Of a DNA stretch of 5,516 bases, positions 1 through 5,516 are shown in pieces. A program made the translations under genes and the position numbers. The DNA is from Desulfobacterales bacterium S5133MH16 (GTDB lineage Bacteria > Desulfobacterota > Desulfobacteria > Desulfobacterales > UBA11574): assembly GCA_001751005.1 (NCBI GenBank), contig MAXL01000343.1, positions 1 through 5,516 on the forward strand. The letters are read 5' to 3'. Below the pieces are notes generated by a model. The model was given only the letters and a program-made list of their open reading frames with translations, was not told where the DNA came from and did not search any database. The stretch's first letter is position 1; each line of letters begins with the position of its first letter.

Positions 1-25
1 AATAGCGGGCTATTTTGATATTTTT
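1..25 (+). terminator. Possible terminator remnant at left edge (hairpin plus T-rich tail)
   Basis: AATAGC (1-6) and GCTATT (9-14) are perfect inverted repeats; allowing a realistic loop gives AATAG/CTATT with a CGGG loop. A T-rich stretch with interruptions follows to 25. The stem is short and AU-rich, and its left side may continue beyond the window, so this is only a weak candidate for the 3' end of an upstream transcript. Confidence 0.2.
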
Positions 26-243
26 GTGATGTGAGATCGGGCAAAGGTGGCCTGAAGCTGTGATGCATAGTTGGTGAAGTTATTTCGTCCACGTTCCTTA
101 CTGGTTTTTTCTATTTAAGTTCTGTAACGGATTGTTTAATCTGGAAAATATCGAACGTAAAGTTATAGTTGAGACTTTGATGCTTATATGATAACAAAAG
201 ATAGTAAGTTAGAGAAAATTCATACTCCAGACACCCTTCTTTC

Positions 244-269
244 TTGACATGATGCTGCTGGATTATATT
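244..269 (+). promoter_or_regulatory. Weak sigma70-like promoter candidate
   Basis: A perfect -35 hexamer TTGACA (244-249) is followed by TATATT (264-269), five of six matches to the -10 consensus. The spacer is 14 bp, clearly shorter than the usual 16-18 bp, so the pair may not be functional as drawn. It lies about 60 bp upstream of the first gene, in the only long non-coding stretch before the cluster. Confidence 0.25.
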
Positions 270-326
270 CTCAATTTTCTCCTCTATCAAGCACTTTTCT
301 TTGTTAGTGACCAAAGGCGGCGCTAA

Positions 327-1055
327 ATGGATGAAGAACACCTGTTAGAACTTAACCTCAAGGAGGCAAACTACTGGTGGCACGTTAACAGGCGACAGCT
401 TGTGCTTACGTTTTTGTGTAGTCAAGGTTTATCCGCAAGTCGTATATTGGAAGTGGGGTGCGGTGGTGGACTTTTGTCTTCCCTTCTGATCCGGGCCGGT
501 GCTAATGTGGTTGCCACCGATATTTCTATTAACGCAACACGCTTAGCCATGGCCAAGGGTGTAACCAAGAGCCTTGCCTTCGACGCCGGTCAAGCGTGGC
601 CTTTTAAAAAACACTTTTTTCAAGTCGTAATAATGCTTGATGTGCTTGAGCATATTGAAAATGATATAGCTTGTTTATATGAAGCTCGGAGGGTGTTGAG
701 TCGAGGCGGTATCGCAGTGCTGACAGTGCCCGCACACCAATTCCTTTTCTCCAGTTGGGACAAGGTGTTAGGTCATTATCGTCGGTATTCAAAATCAAGG
801 CTTTACCGGGCATTTAGAGATATTGGTTTTCAGCCCATGGTTATTTCATACCATAACGCGTTGAGCTTTCTGCCGGCCTTGATCTTAAGAGGTAAAGATC
901 GGCTCTTTAAATGTCAAAGGGAACGGGCTGAGTTCCCCGAGGTTCCGGAAATCGTTAACAAGTGTTTAAAGTGGTGGGGTCGTCTGGAATGCGCTTTAAT
1001 TCCCATAGAGTTGCCAATAGGACTATCATTCTTTATTGTTTTGAAATCAGAATAG
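327..1055 (+). CDS. Class I SAM-dependent methyltransferase
   Basis: A 242-residue soluble methyltransferase of the Methyltransf_11/23 (UbiG-like) type, acting in the cytoplasm with S-adenosylmethionine. Visible motifs: motif I LEVGCGGGLL at 41-50 (SAM-binding glycine loop), the acidic end of strand beta2 at D65 in VVATDIS, DVLEHI at 105-110, and the post-motif strand GGIAVLTVPAH at 127-137. The N-terminal YWWHVNRR (17-23 region) and the later GHYRRYSKSRL (149-159) are features I associate with the methyltransferase subgroup often found beside polyprenyl-phosphate glycosyltransferases. Length is normal and the protein looks complete. The ATG directly follows an in-frame TAA (324-326), so no longer in-frame start exists; AAAGG (313-317) is a plausible ribosome site 9 bp upstream. 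First gene of the cluster, 15 bp before the glycosyltransferase. Substrate unknown; a sugar, lipid or quinone-like acceptor is possible, with the context favouring a glycan or lipid intermediate. Confidence 0.9.
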   Translation: MDEEHLLELNLKEANYWWHVNRRQLVLTFLCSQGLSASRILEVGCGGGLLSSLLIRAGANVVATDISINATRLAMAKGVTKSLAFDAGQAWPFKKHFFQVVIMLDVLEHIENDIACLYEARRVLSRGGIAVLTVPAHQFLFSSWDKVLGHYRRYSKSRLYRAFRDIGFQPMVISYHNALSFLPALILRGKDRLFKCQRERAEFPEVPEIVNKCLKWWGRLECALIPIELPIGLSFFIVLKSE

Positions 1056-1059
1056 GAAG
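1054..1059 (+). promoter_or_regulatory. Ribosome binding site of the glycosyltransferase gene, overlapping the upstream stop
   Basis: AGGAAG shares its first two bases with the TAG stop (1053-1055) of the methyltransferase gene and lies 11 bp before the ATG at 1071. The spacing is slightly long, but no other purine-rich site is near. The overlap supports coupled translation of the two genes. Confidence 0.5.
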
Positions 1060-1070
1060 TATATTATTTT

Positions 1071-2054
1071 ATGCGTGACTTTGGTCCTGATTCGGTAATT
1101 TCTGTGGTTGCCCCGTTTTACAACGAGGTTGATAATATTAAAGCATTTGTCGAGGAGTTGGAAAACGAATTTGAGAAGATCGGTTATGCTAAACAACACG
1201 AGCTGATTCTGGTCAACGACGGCAGCACTGACGGCAGCGACCAAGAACTGGATAGCATAATTGCGGATCATGCCGATAAAATCAAGGTGATCTCTCTATC
1301 TCGGAACTTTGGACATTCCTCGGCCGTATGTGCGGGGTTGGAGCATGCGAGTGGCGAAGTTGTCATTTTAATGGATTCAGATATGCAGGATGATCCGGGA
1401 TGCTTTGATTTGTTTATACAAAAATGGCGTGAGGGATACGATGTAGTATACTCCAAAAGAGCTTCCCGGCGGGAGAGCGCTCCGCTCCGTTTTCTCTTCT
1501 GGCTATTCTATCGCATCTTGTTACTTATGTCAGACACCTATATACCACCCGATGCCGGAAACTTTGCCTTGATGGACAGACGTGTTGTTAACACCCTGCT
1601 TTCTTTGCCAGAAAAAAATATATACATGCCCGGACTCAGGGCATGGGTCGGCTTCAAGCAGATTGGTGTACCGGTTCCACGTCGACCGAGATATGACAAT
1701 TCGGCCAGGACGGGCTTAAAGGGCAAATGGAATTTGGCCTTTAACGCTATTTTTTCTTTTTCTTTTTTGCCACTTATTATTTTTAGGGTACTCGGCATTA
1801 TGGCTTTAACCATCTCCTTAACATTGGCAAGTTATACTCTTTACCATAAATTTATTTCCGGCTTGGCTGTAACGGCCTGGGCTTCCAATTTGATCACTAT
1901 TAGTTTCTTCGGAGGGCTCAACCTGTTCGGAATCGGTATAATTGGTGAGTATATAAGTCGAATTTACAACGAGGTCAGAGGACGTCCCAAGTATATCGTT
2001 GATCGCATTACCAACAGCGATACGGTTTTCGGCAACGACCAAGATACAGACTAA
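1071..2054 (+). CDS. Family 2 glycosyltransferase, polyprenyl-phosphate sugar synthase type (GtrB/ArnC/DPM1-like)
   Basis: A 327-residue, full-length member of the GT2 group that moves a sugar from a nucleotide donor to undecaprenyl (or dolichyl) phosphate at the cytoplasmic membrane face. Seen in order: VVAPFYNE at 12-19 (first strand, nucleotide binding), LVNDGSTDGS at 47-56, the metal-binding DxD in MDSDMQDDP at 101-109 (D102, D104), and LRAWVGFK at 189-196. The basic segment around 204-219 leads into FSFSFLPL (228-235), the amphipathic entry to the membrane. Two transmembrane helices follow, about 237-257 and 270-293, then the typical tail GEYISRIYNEVRGRPKYIV (292-310). The ATG at 1071 leaves the usual short N-terminus before the first strand. 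Sugar specificity cannot be read from the sequence. The GT-C-like protein downstream is a natural user of its lipid-linked product (inference). Confidence 0.92.
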   Translation: MRDFGPDSVISVVAPFYNEVDNIKAFVEELENEFEKIGYAKQHELILVNDGSTDGSDQELDSIIADHADKIKVISLSRNFGHSSAVCAGLEHASGEVVILMDSDMQDDPGCFDLFIQKWREGYDVVYSKRASRRESAPLRFLFWLFYRILLLMSDTYIPPDAGNFALMDRRVVNTLLSLPEKNIYMPGLRAWVGFKQIGVPVPRRPRYDNSARTGLKGKWNLAFNAIFSFSFLPLIIFRVLGIMALTISLTLASYTLYHKFISGLAVTAWASNLITISFFGGLNLFGIGIIGEYISRIYNEVRGRPKYIVDRITNSDTVFGNDQDTD

Positions 2055-2080
2055 TGATATTTTAACGACTGGATGAACTA

Positions 2081-3511
2081 ATGGCAAAAATTTTCCTAAT
2101 CCAACCCCCTTTAACAGCCGACGAGTTATACGCCCGTGGCTCCAAGACATCGGCCAGCCTTATTCCTCCGTTGGGTATAGCCTACATCGCTTCTTATTTG
2201 CACAAGTACGGACATGAATGCCGCATTCTTGATGGCGTAGCAGAACCTTTTCCATTAGAAAAAATATGCGAAATTGCTCGTGATTATGACGTAGTGGGAA
2301 TCACAGTGGTGAGTACTTACGCTGTTCGTGCAATCGAACTCATTCATGCTCTCAAAAAGTATAGATCTTCACAACTCGTGGTAGTAGGGGGACCACACGT
2401 AACGGTGATGCCGAAATCCTTGCTCGAACATGGCGCTGATTATGCGGTAATAGGGGAAGGCGAGGTAACCATGTATGAACTGGTTGAATGCTTGGGTGCC
2501 GGAGGAAGGGACTTAAAGGAAGTGCCTGGCCTGGTCTTTAGTGAAAACGGCCAATTTGTCTACACCCCACCACGCATTCACATAGATCCTCTCAATCAAG
2601 TGCCTCTACCCGCAAGGCATCTCCTGCCTATGCATCTATATAAGAACAGCGTTGCCCGTTCGACCCGACAGCCGTCGCACTCAATGCTTGCCTCACGCGG
2701 CTGCCCGGGGGTCTGCACTTTTTGCAGTAAAAAAACTTTTGGAACCAGAACTCGATATTTTAGCGTCGACCGTATCGTGGAGGAGTTTTTTCTTCTGCGC
2801 GATAAGTATGGTGCAAAAGACGTGGCTGTCTGGGACGACAACTTTGTGACTAATCACGAAATAGTGTTTGCCGTATGCGAGCAACTCAAAAAAAGAAACT
2901 TTAACATTCCATGGTCGGTGGAATCACGAATCGACGTTGTGAATCGCAAAGTTCTCCATGCCCTCAAAGAGGCCGGCTGCACCTTCATTGCTTATGGTAT
3001 TGAGAGCGGAAGTCAACGTGTGCTTGACCATATCAATAAGCAGGTCACTAAGGAAGAAATCGTGAAAACCATCCATATAACCAAGGAAGCAGGCATTCAA
3101 ATTCGTGGTTACTTCATGTTAGGATTGTCGACCGAGACCAAAGAGGAAATGGAAGATACGATTCGGTTTGCAATAGAGCTGGATACAGAACTGGCATCTT
3201 TTACAATTTTTGTCCCGTTGCCAGGGACGGCGGAATACCGGCGGGCGCTGAAAAGCGGAACTTTTGTCGATCCGAAATACTATTTGCATAAAGTTGTTCC
3301 CGAGTTCAACTTTCTGGACTATCCGATATATGTCCCGGAGGGAATGACTGCCAGTGAACTCCTTTCTATTCATCGCAGCGCTTACAATCGATACTATTTT
3401 CGTCCCAGATTTCTGCTTCGCAAATTGCTTTCTATCCGTTCGCCGGATGAACTGGCCAACCTTTTTTATGGTGGTCTGACTCTCATAAAAAATGCCATAT
3501 CAAAATCATAG
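2081..3511 (+). CDS. Cobalamin-binding-domain radical SAM protein
   Basis: A 476-residue enzyme with an N-terminal B12-binding Rossmann domain (about 1-140) and a radical SAM barrel (about 195-400). Seen: PPLGIAYIASYL at 29-40, VVGITVVSTY at 71-80, VVGGPHVTVMP at 101-111 and DYAVIGEGE at 120-128 (B12 domain); RGCPGVCTFC at 206-215 with C208, C212 and C215 as the CxxxCxxC 4Fe-4S ligands; WDDNF at 251-255; YGIESGSQRVLDHINK at 305-320; and GYFMLGLSTET at 343-353. The C-terminal region (about 400-476), with RSAYNRYYFRP near 432-442, resembles the tail of BchE/HpnJ/HpnR-like relatives. The family includes C-methylases of unactivated carbons and cyclases; which reaction applies here is unknown. The histidine of the DxHxxG cobalamin motif is absent, as in many relatives. 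Start ATG at 2081 has GGATG (2071-2075) five bases upstream and gives a normal N-terminus (MAKIFLIQPP). It lies 26 bp after the glycosyltransferase gene. Confidence 0.92.
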   Translation: MAKIFLIQPPLTADELYARGSKTSASLIPPLGIAYIASYLHKYGHECRILDGVAEPFPLEKICEIARDYDVVGITVVSTYAVRAIELIHALKKYRSSQLVVVGGPHVTVMPKSLLEHGADYAVIGEGEVTMYELVECLGAGGRDLKEVPGLVFSENGQFVYTPPRIHIDPLNQVPLPARHLLPMHLYKNSVARSTRQPSHSMLASRGCPGVCTFCSKKTFGTRTRYFSVDRIVEEFFLLRDKYGAKDVAVWDDNFVTNHEIVFAVCEQLKKRNFNIPWSVESRIDVVNRKVLHALKEAGCTFIAYGIESGSQRVLDHINKQVTKEEIVKTIHITKEAGIQIRGYFMLGLSTETKEEMEDTIRFAIELDTELASFTIFVPLPGTAEYRRALKSGTFVDPKYYLHKVVPEFNFLDYPIYVPEGMTASELLSIHRSAYNRYYFRPRFLLRKLLSIRSPDELANLFYGGLTLIKNAISKS

Positions 3512-3546
3512 TCTTTTTTTAAACATGATGGTTAGTACACATTCTC

Positions 3547-5373
3547 ATGCACAGCTCAAAAAACAATCTAATCTTATTGACTGCCAGTGTTCTCCTCATA
3601 ATAGTGTATTATACTATTTTTGGACAATTTTTTCCTAATAAGCATGAACAGATGGGGCACGATTATTCATTCTACCTGCCCTCCCTGTTAGATGGTTATT
3701 TCTGGCACCAAATCAATGGATTATGGAAAATTCCCTGGTTTACACCTTCTTTTTGCGGTGGCTCCCTAAATTACATCAACATCAATAACGGTTATTACAC
3801 TGTGCCGCAATTTATTACATTTTTTACTGACCCGCTTACCGCCGTTCGTTTTACTTTTTTATTGTTTGCCGGGCTGGGATTATCAGGCTTTTATTTGTTG
3901 CTGCGCCGGGCATTTTTTACTTCCCAAACAATTTCATTCCTTGGCGCAGGTCTTTTTATGTTTAATGGATTTTATGCCCATCGCATGTTGATTGGGCATC
4001 TCTTCCTTCATTCCTTTATGCTTCTCCCCTTTATTGCTTTTATATTGCTGCGTCCACTTCCGGAAGAAAAAAAAGGCCGTCACTGGCAGTTCGTTTTTGA
4101 TATAGTCATTGGCGGTTTTTTGTTTGCCTATATGGTGCAATCCGGTTTTTCATCATTCATGATCCCCGGAATTATCTCCATTGTTGTTGCAGGCCTCATT
4201 CATGGCTTGCTTTTTGGCAAACAATGTCATTTTTTGATTCGTTGGGTCGGGTCGGGTTTTGTGGGCATCCTGTTATGTTCATCAAAATTAGTGGCCATAT
4301 TTTCCCTTATGGAAAGTTTTCCAAGGAGCGGATATAAACTTCCGGGTGCCAGAAGTTTTTTTGAGGCTGCATGGCTGATGCTAAAGTCATTGTTTATAAG
4401 CCCTGCTTTTGATCCATGCAGAATTGAGAAACTCACAAACGTCCAATGGCATTTGGGTCGGCACGAGTGGGAATATAGCGTAACGTTCATACCGCTGATA
4501 ATCATGCTTTATGGCGGCTGGAAAATATTGCAACAAATAGAGAAAAAGGATCTTGGGCTGAAGTTGAGTAGGATTCGATGGCTGTCTGTGGCAGCAATTA
4601 CCGCATTATTGATTCTGCCGGTAGCCTTGAATACCTTTTCTCCAGGATGGAACACTTTTTTAAAGCAGTTGCCCTTGTTAAAGAACTTGAGCAACCTGAT
4701 CCGCTGGGTTATTATCTATATTCCCATAGTTATTCTCGCTGCAACTTTGATATTAGAAAAAATAGCGATATCTTCTAAATATAAAATGGGAATCATAGTC
4801 ATCAGCATGGCTGCGGTAATAGCTTTAAATGCATTAACAGAACGAGATTTCTATCACAGCCAGAATTATGATCCCGAGGAAATCATTAAGACGTATAATC
4901 TGGTTAAAGAGGGTTTATGGATGCCTGAGATTACAAATATTGGTGTTTATCTTAATAAGAATGGACAAACAATAATGCCGCTTTTTCGTAATAATATGCT
5001 GATTCACGGTGCATCCCAGTTGCTATGTTATGAACCCTTGTTTGGATATCGGCTGGAGGATTTCCCAATAAAAAGTTTGCATCCGGGGCCGGCAATGGAA
5101 GAGAACAAGGGAGTTCTAAATATTAAAAATCCGTCATGTTATGTATGGCCTGAGGTTAACAACTGCGAACCTGGTGATCACTTTACGGTAGAACAAAAAG
5201 AGGCTGCCAAAACTTTTTTAAACTTCAGGCATTTTCCCTTTCAAATGCCAACTTCACAGAGAATTGCAAACTGGATAAATGGCCTGAGCTTAATCGCAGC
5301 ATTGTTTTTTTTGACACTTTACGGCGCAAGGGCTTTGATTGCGTATAGGCGCATGTCACCTTTTGAATCGTGA
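3547..5373 (+). CDS. Polytopic membrane protein, putative GT-C/YfhO-like glycosyltransferase
   Basis: A 608-residue inner-membrane protein with roughly 11-13 predicted hydrophobic segments by eye: a first helix at about 8-26, a dense block from about 84 to 253, further helices near 310-324, 344-362, 384-402 and 412-430, and a last one near 577-596. The first loop carries GHDYSFYLP (37-45), with D39 in the place where GT-C enzymes keep their catalytic acidic residue, followed by aromatic-rich GLWKIPWF (58-65). Residues 431-576 form a long hydrophilic, probably periplasmic, domain that includes NPSCYVWPEVNNCEPGDHF (528-546) with C531 and C540. GT-C enzymes transfer sugars from polyprenyl phosphate outside the membrane; this role is inferred from topology and the neighbouring GT2 gene, and no well-defined family motif confirms it. 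The start is the first in-frame initiator after TGA at 3526-3528; no strong Shine-Dalgarno is visible, so translation may be coupled to the preceding gene 35 bp upstream. Confidence 0.8.
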   Translation: MHSSKNNLILLTASVLLIIVYYTIFGQFFPNKHEQMGHDYSFYLPSLLDGYFWHQINGLWKIPWFTPSFCGGSLNYININNGYYTVPQFITFFTDPLTAVRFTFLLFAGLGLSGFYLLLRRAFFTSQTISFLGAGLFMFNGFYAHRMLIGHLFLHSFMLLPFIAFILLRPLPEEKKGRHWQFVFDIVIGGFLFAYMVQSGFSSFMIPGIISIVVAGLIHGLLFGKQCHFLIRWVGSGFVGILLCSSKLVAIFSLMESFPRSGYKLPGARSFFEAAWLMLKSLFISPAFDPCRIEKLTNVQWHLGRHEWEYSVTFIPLIIMLYGGWKILQQIEKKDLGLKLSRIRWLSVAAITALLILPVALNTFSPGWNTFLKQLPLLKNLSNLIRWVIIYIPIVILAATLILEKIAISSKYKMGIIVISMAAVIALNALTERDFYHSQNYDPEEIIKTYNLVKEGLWMPEITNIGVYLNKNGQTIMPLFRNNMLIHGASQLLCYEPLFGYRLEDFPIKSLHPGPAMEENKGVLNIKNPSCYVWPEVNNCEPGDHFTVEQKEAAKTFLNFRHFPFQMPTSQRIANWINGLSLIAALFFLTLYGARALIAYRRMSPFES

Positions 5374-5427
5374 ATATAAAAACTTTCCCACTCGGAGATC
5401 ATACTCTTTGCTCATTAAGGCTACCAA

Positions 5428-5464
5428 CATAAAGCGGGACAGTTTCCGCCATTTTTGCTTTATG
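5428..5464. repeat. Inner inverted repeat CATAAAGC / GCTTTATG
   Basis: CATAAAGC (5428-5435) and GCTTTATG (5457-5464) are perfect reverse complements separated by 21 bases, which themselves can form the smaller GC-rich hairpin at 5434-5449. The 8-bp arms could form a long cruciform or RNA stem that competes with the smaller hairpin, because both use bases 5434-5435. Confidence 0.6.
5434..5456 (+). terminator. Candidate intrinsic terminator of the four-gene cluster
   Basis: GCGGGA (5434-5439) pairs with TTCCGC (5444-5449) with one G-U pair, leaving a CAGT loop; CA and then five T residues (5452-5456) follow. AAA (5431-5433) lies before the stem, so the A- and T-tracts flank it as in many rho-independent terminators. 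It lies about 60 bp after the last stop codon, the expected position for the end of the transcript. The stem is only six pairs and the T-run is short. Confidence 0.45.
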
Positions 5465-5516
5465 GCGATGCACACAATCAAGCAAAATCAAAGAGTTGCT
5501 AACTGATTGAATTTAC

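Larger units (their letters stand above)
1..326. other. Non-coding AT-rich leader upstream of the gene cluster
   Basis: No convincing gene is visible in these 326 bases. The plus strand is broken by stops in all frames; the longest stretches are short and lack a Shine-Dalgarno sequence. An open frame of about 76 codons on the minus strand (341 to 111) starts with GTG, overlaps the start of the methyltransferase gene and has no recognisable motif, so I treat it as chance. The segment is AT-rich and is the natural place for the cluster's promoter and 5' leader. The first ten codons of one plus frame (2-34, ending TGA) could be the tail of a gene lying to the left, but that is too short to judge. 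Confidence 0.5.
5403..5496. repeat. Outer inverted repeat ACTCTTTG / CAAAGAGT
   Basis: ACTCTTTG (5403-5410) is the exact reverse complement of CAAAGAGT (5489-5496). It encloses a second perfect 8-bp inverted repeat. One 8-bp pair over this distance could be chance; the nesting makes it slightly more notable. Confidence 0.3.
5374..5516. other. Non-coding 3' flank with nested inverted repeats
   Basis: No gene is visible in these 143 bases on either strand; open frames are under 20 codons or unsupported. The segment contains two nested inverted repeats and a terminator-like hairpin, listed separately, and ends the four-gene cluster. Confidence 0.5.

Noticed and set aside
1..68. Minus-strand frame from ATG at 68 running off the left edge (about 22 codons)
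   Set aside because: Too short to judge, no ribosome site, no recognisable motif; it also runs through the edge hairpin.
249..326. Short plus-strand frame of 25 codons (hydrophobic, ending in three arginines) whose TAA abuts the methyltransferase ATG
   Set aside because: A leader peptide coupled to the next gene was considered, but the bases before its ATG are pyrimidine-rich with no Shine-Dalgarno, and the ATG overlaps the -35-like box.
111..341. Minus-strand open frame of about 76 codons in the leader
   Set aside because: It starts with GTG, overlaps the first 15 bases of the well-supported methyltransferase gene, has no motif or ribosome site, and its Lys/Ile/Tyr-rich content fits AT-rich non-coding DNA.
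1216..1241. Direct repeat of GACGGCAGC within the glycosyltransferase gene
   Set aside because: It simply encodes the conserved DGSTDGS segment of the GT2 family.
3513..3520. Run of seven T residues just after the radical SAM stop codon, as a possible terminator
   Set aside because: No GC-rich stem precedes it, and the next gene starts 35 bp after the stop codon on the same strand.
3525..3530. Two tandem ATG codons upstream of the last gene as alternative starts
   Set aside because: Both are out of frame with the membrane protein, and a TGA (3526-3528) blocks its frame just upstream.

Overview
The window carries one compact, same-strand cluster of four complete genes (327-5373). The gaps between them are only 15, 26 and 35 bp, so they are probably one transcription unit. 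The flanks (1-326 and 5374-5516) hold no gene I can support. The sequence is bacterial and moderately AT-rich. The gene types (polyprenyl-phosphate glycosyltransferase, cobalamin-type radical SAM enzyme, multi-pass membrane protein of glycosyltransferase-C type) suggest a Gram-negative, probably anaerobic or environmental bacterium. A Desulfobacterota-like source is a guess from gene style only; no marker gene is present to place it.

Layout. 1-326: AT-rich leader with a small hairpin at the left edge and a weak promoter-like pair. 327-1055: class I SAM-dependent methyltransferase. 1071-2054: family 2 glycosyltransferase with two C-terminal membrane helices (GtrB/ArnC/DPM1 type). 2081-3511: radical SAM protein with an N-terminal cobalamin-binding domain. 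3547-5373: large polytopic membrane protein with a long, probably periplasmic domain near its C-terminus, resembling GT-C/YfhO-type proteins. 5374-5516: non-coding, with nested inverted repeats and a terminator-like hairpin.

How the genes may work together (inference). The family 2 enzyme would load a sugar onto undecaprenyl phosphate at the cytoplasmic face. After flipping, the GT-C-like protein would pass that sugar to an acceptor on the outside. The methyltransferase and the radical SAM enzyme would modify the sugar, the lipid or the final glycan, for example by O- or C-methylation. The set therefore looks like a small envelope glycan or glycolipid modification cassette. The chemistry of the radical SAM step and the acceptor cannot be read from sequence. 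No mobile element, CRISPR array, tRNA or rRNA was seen.
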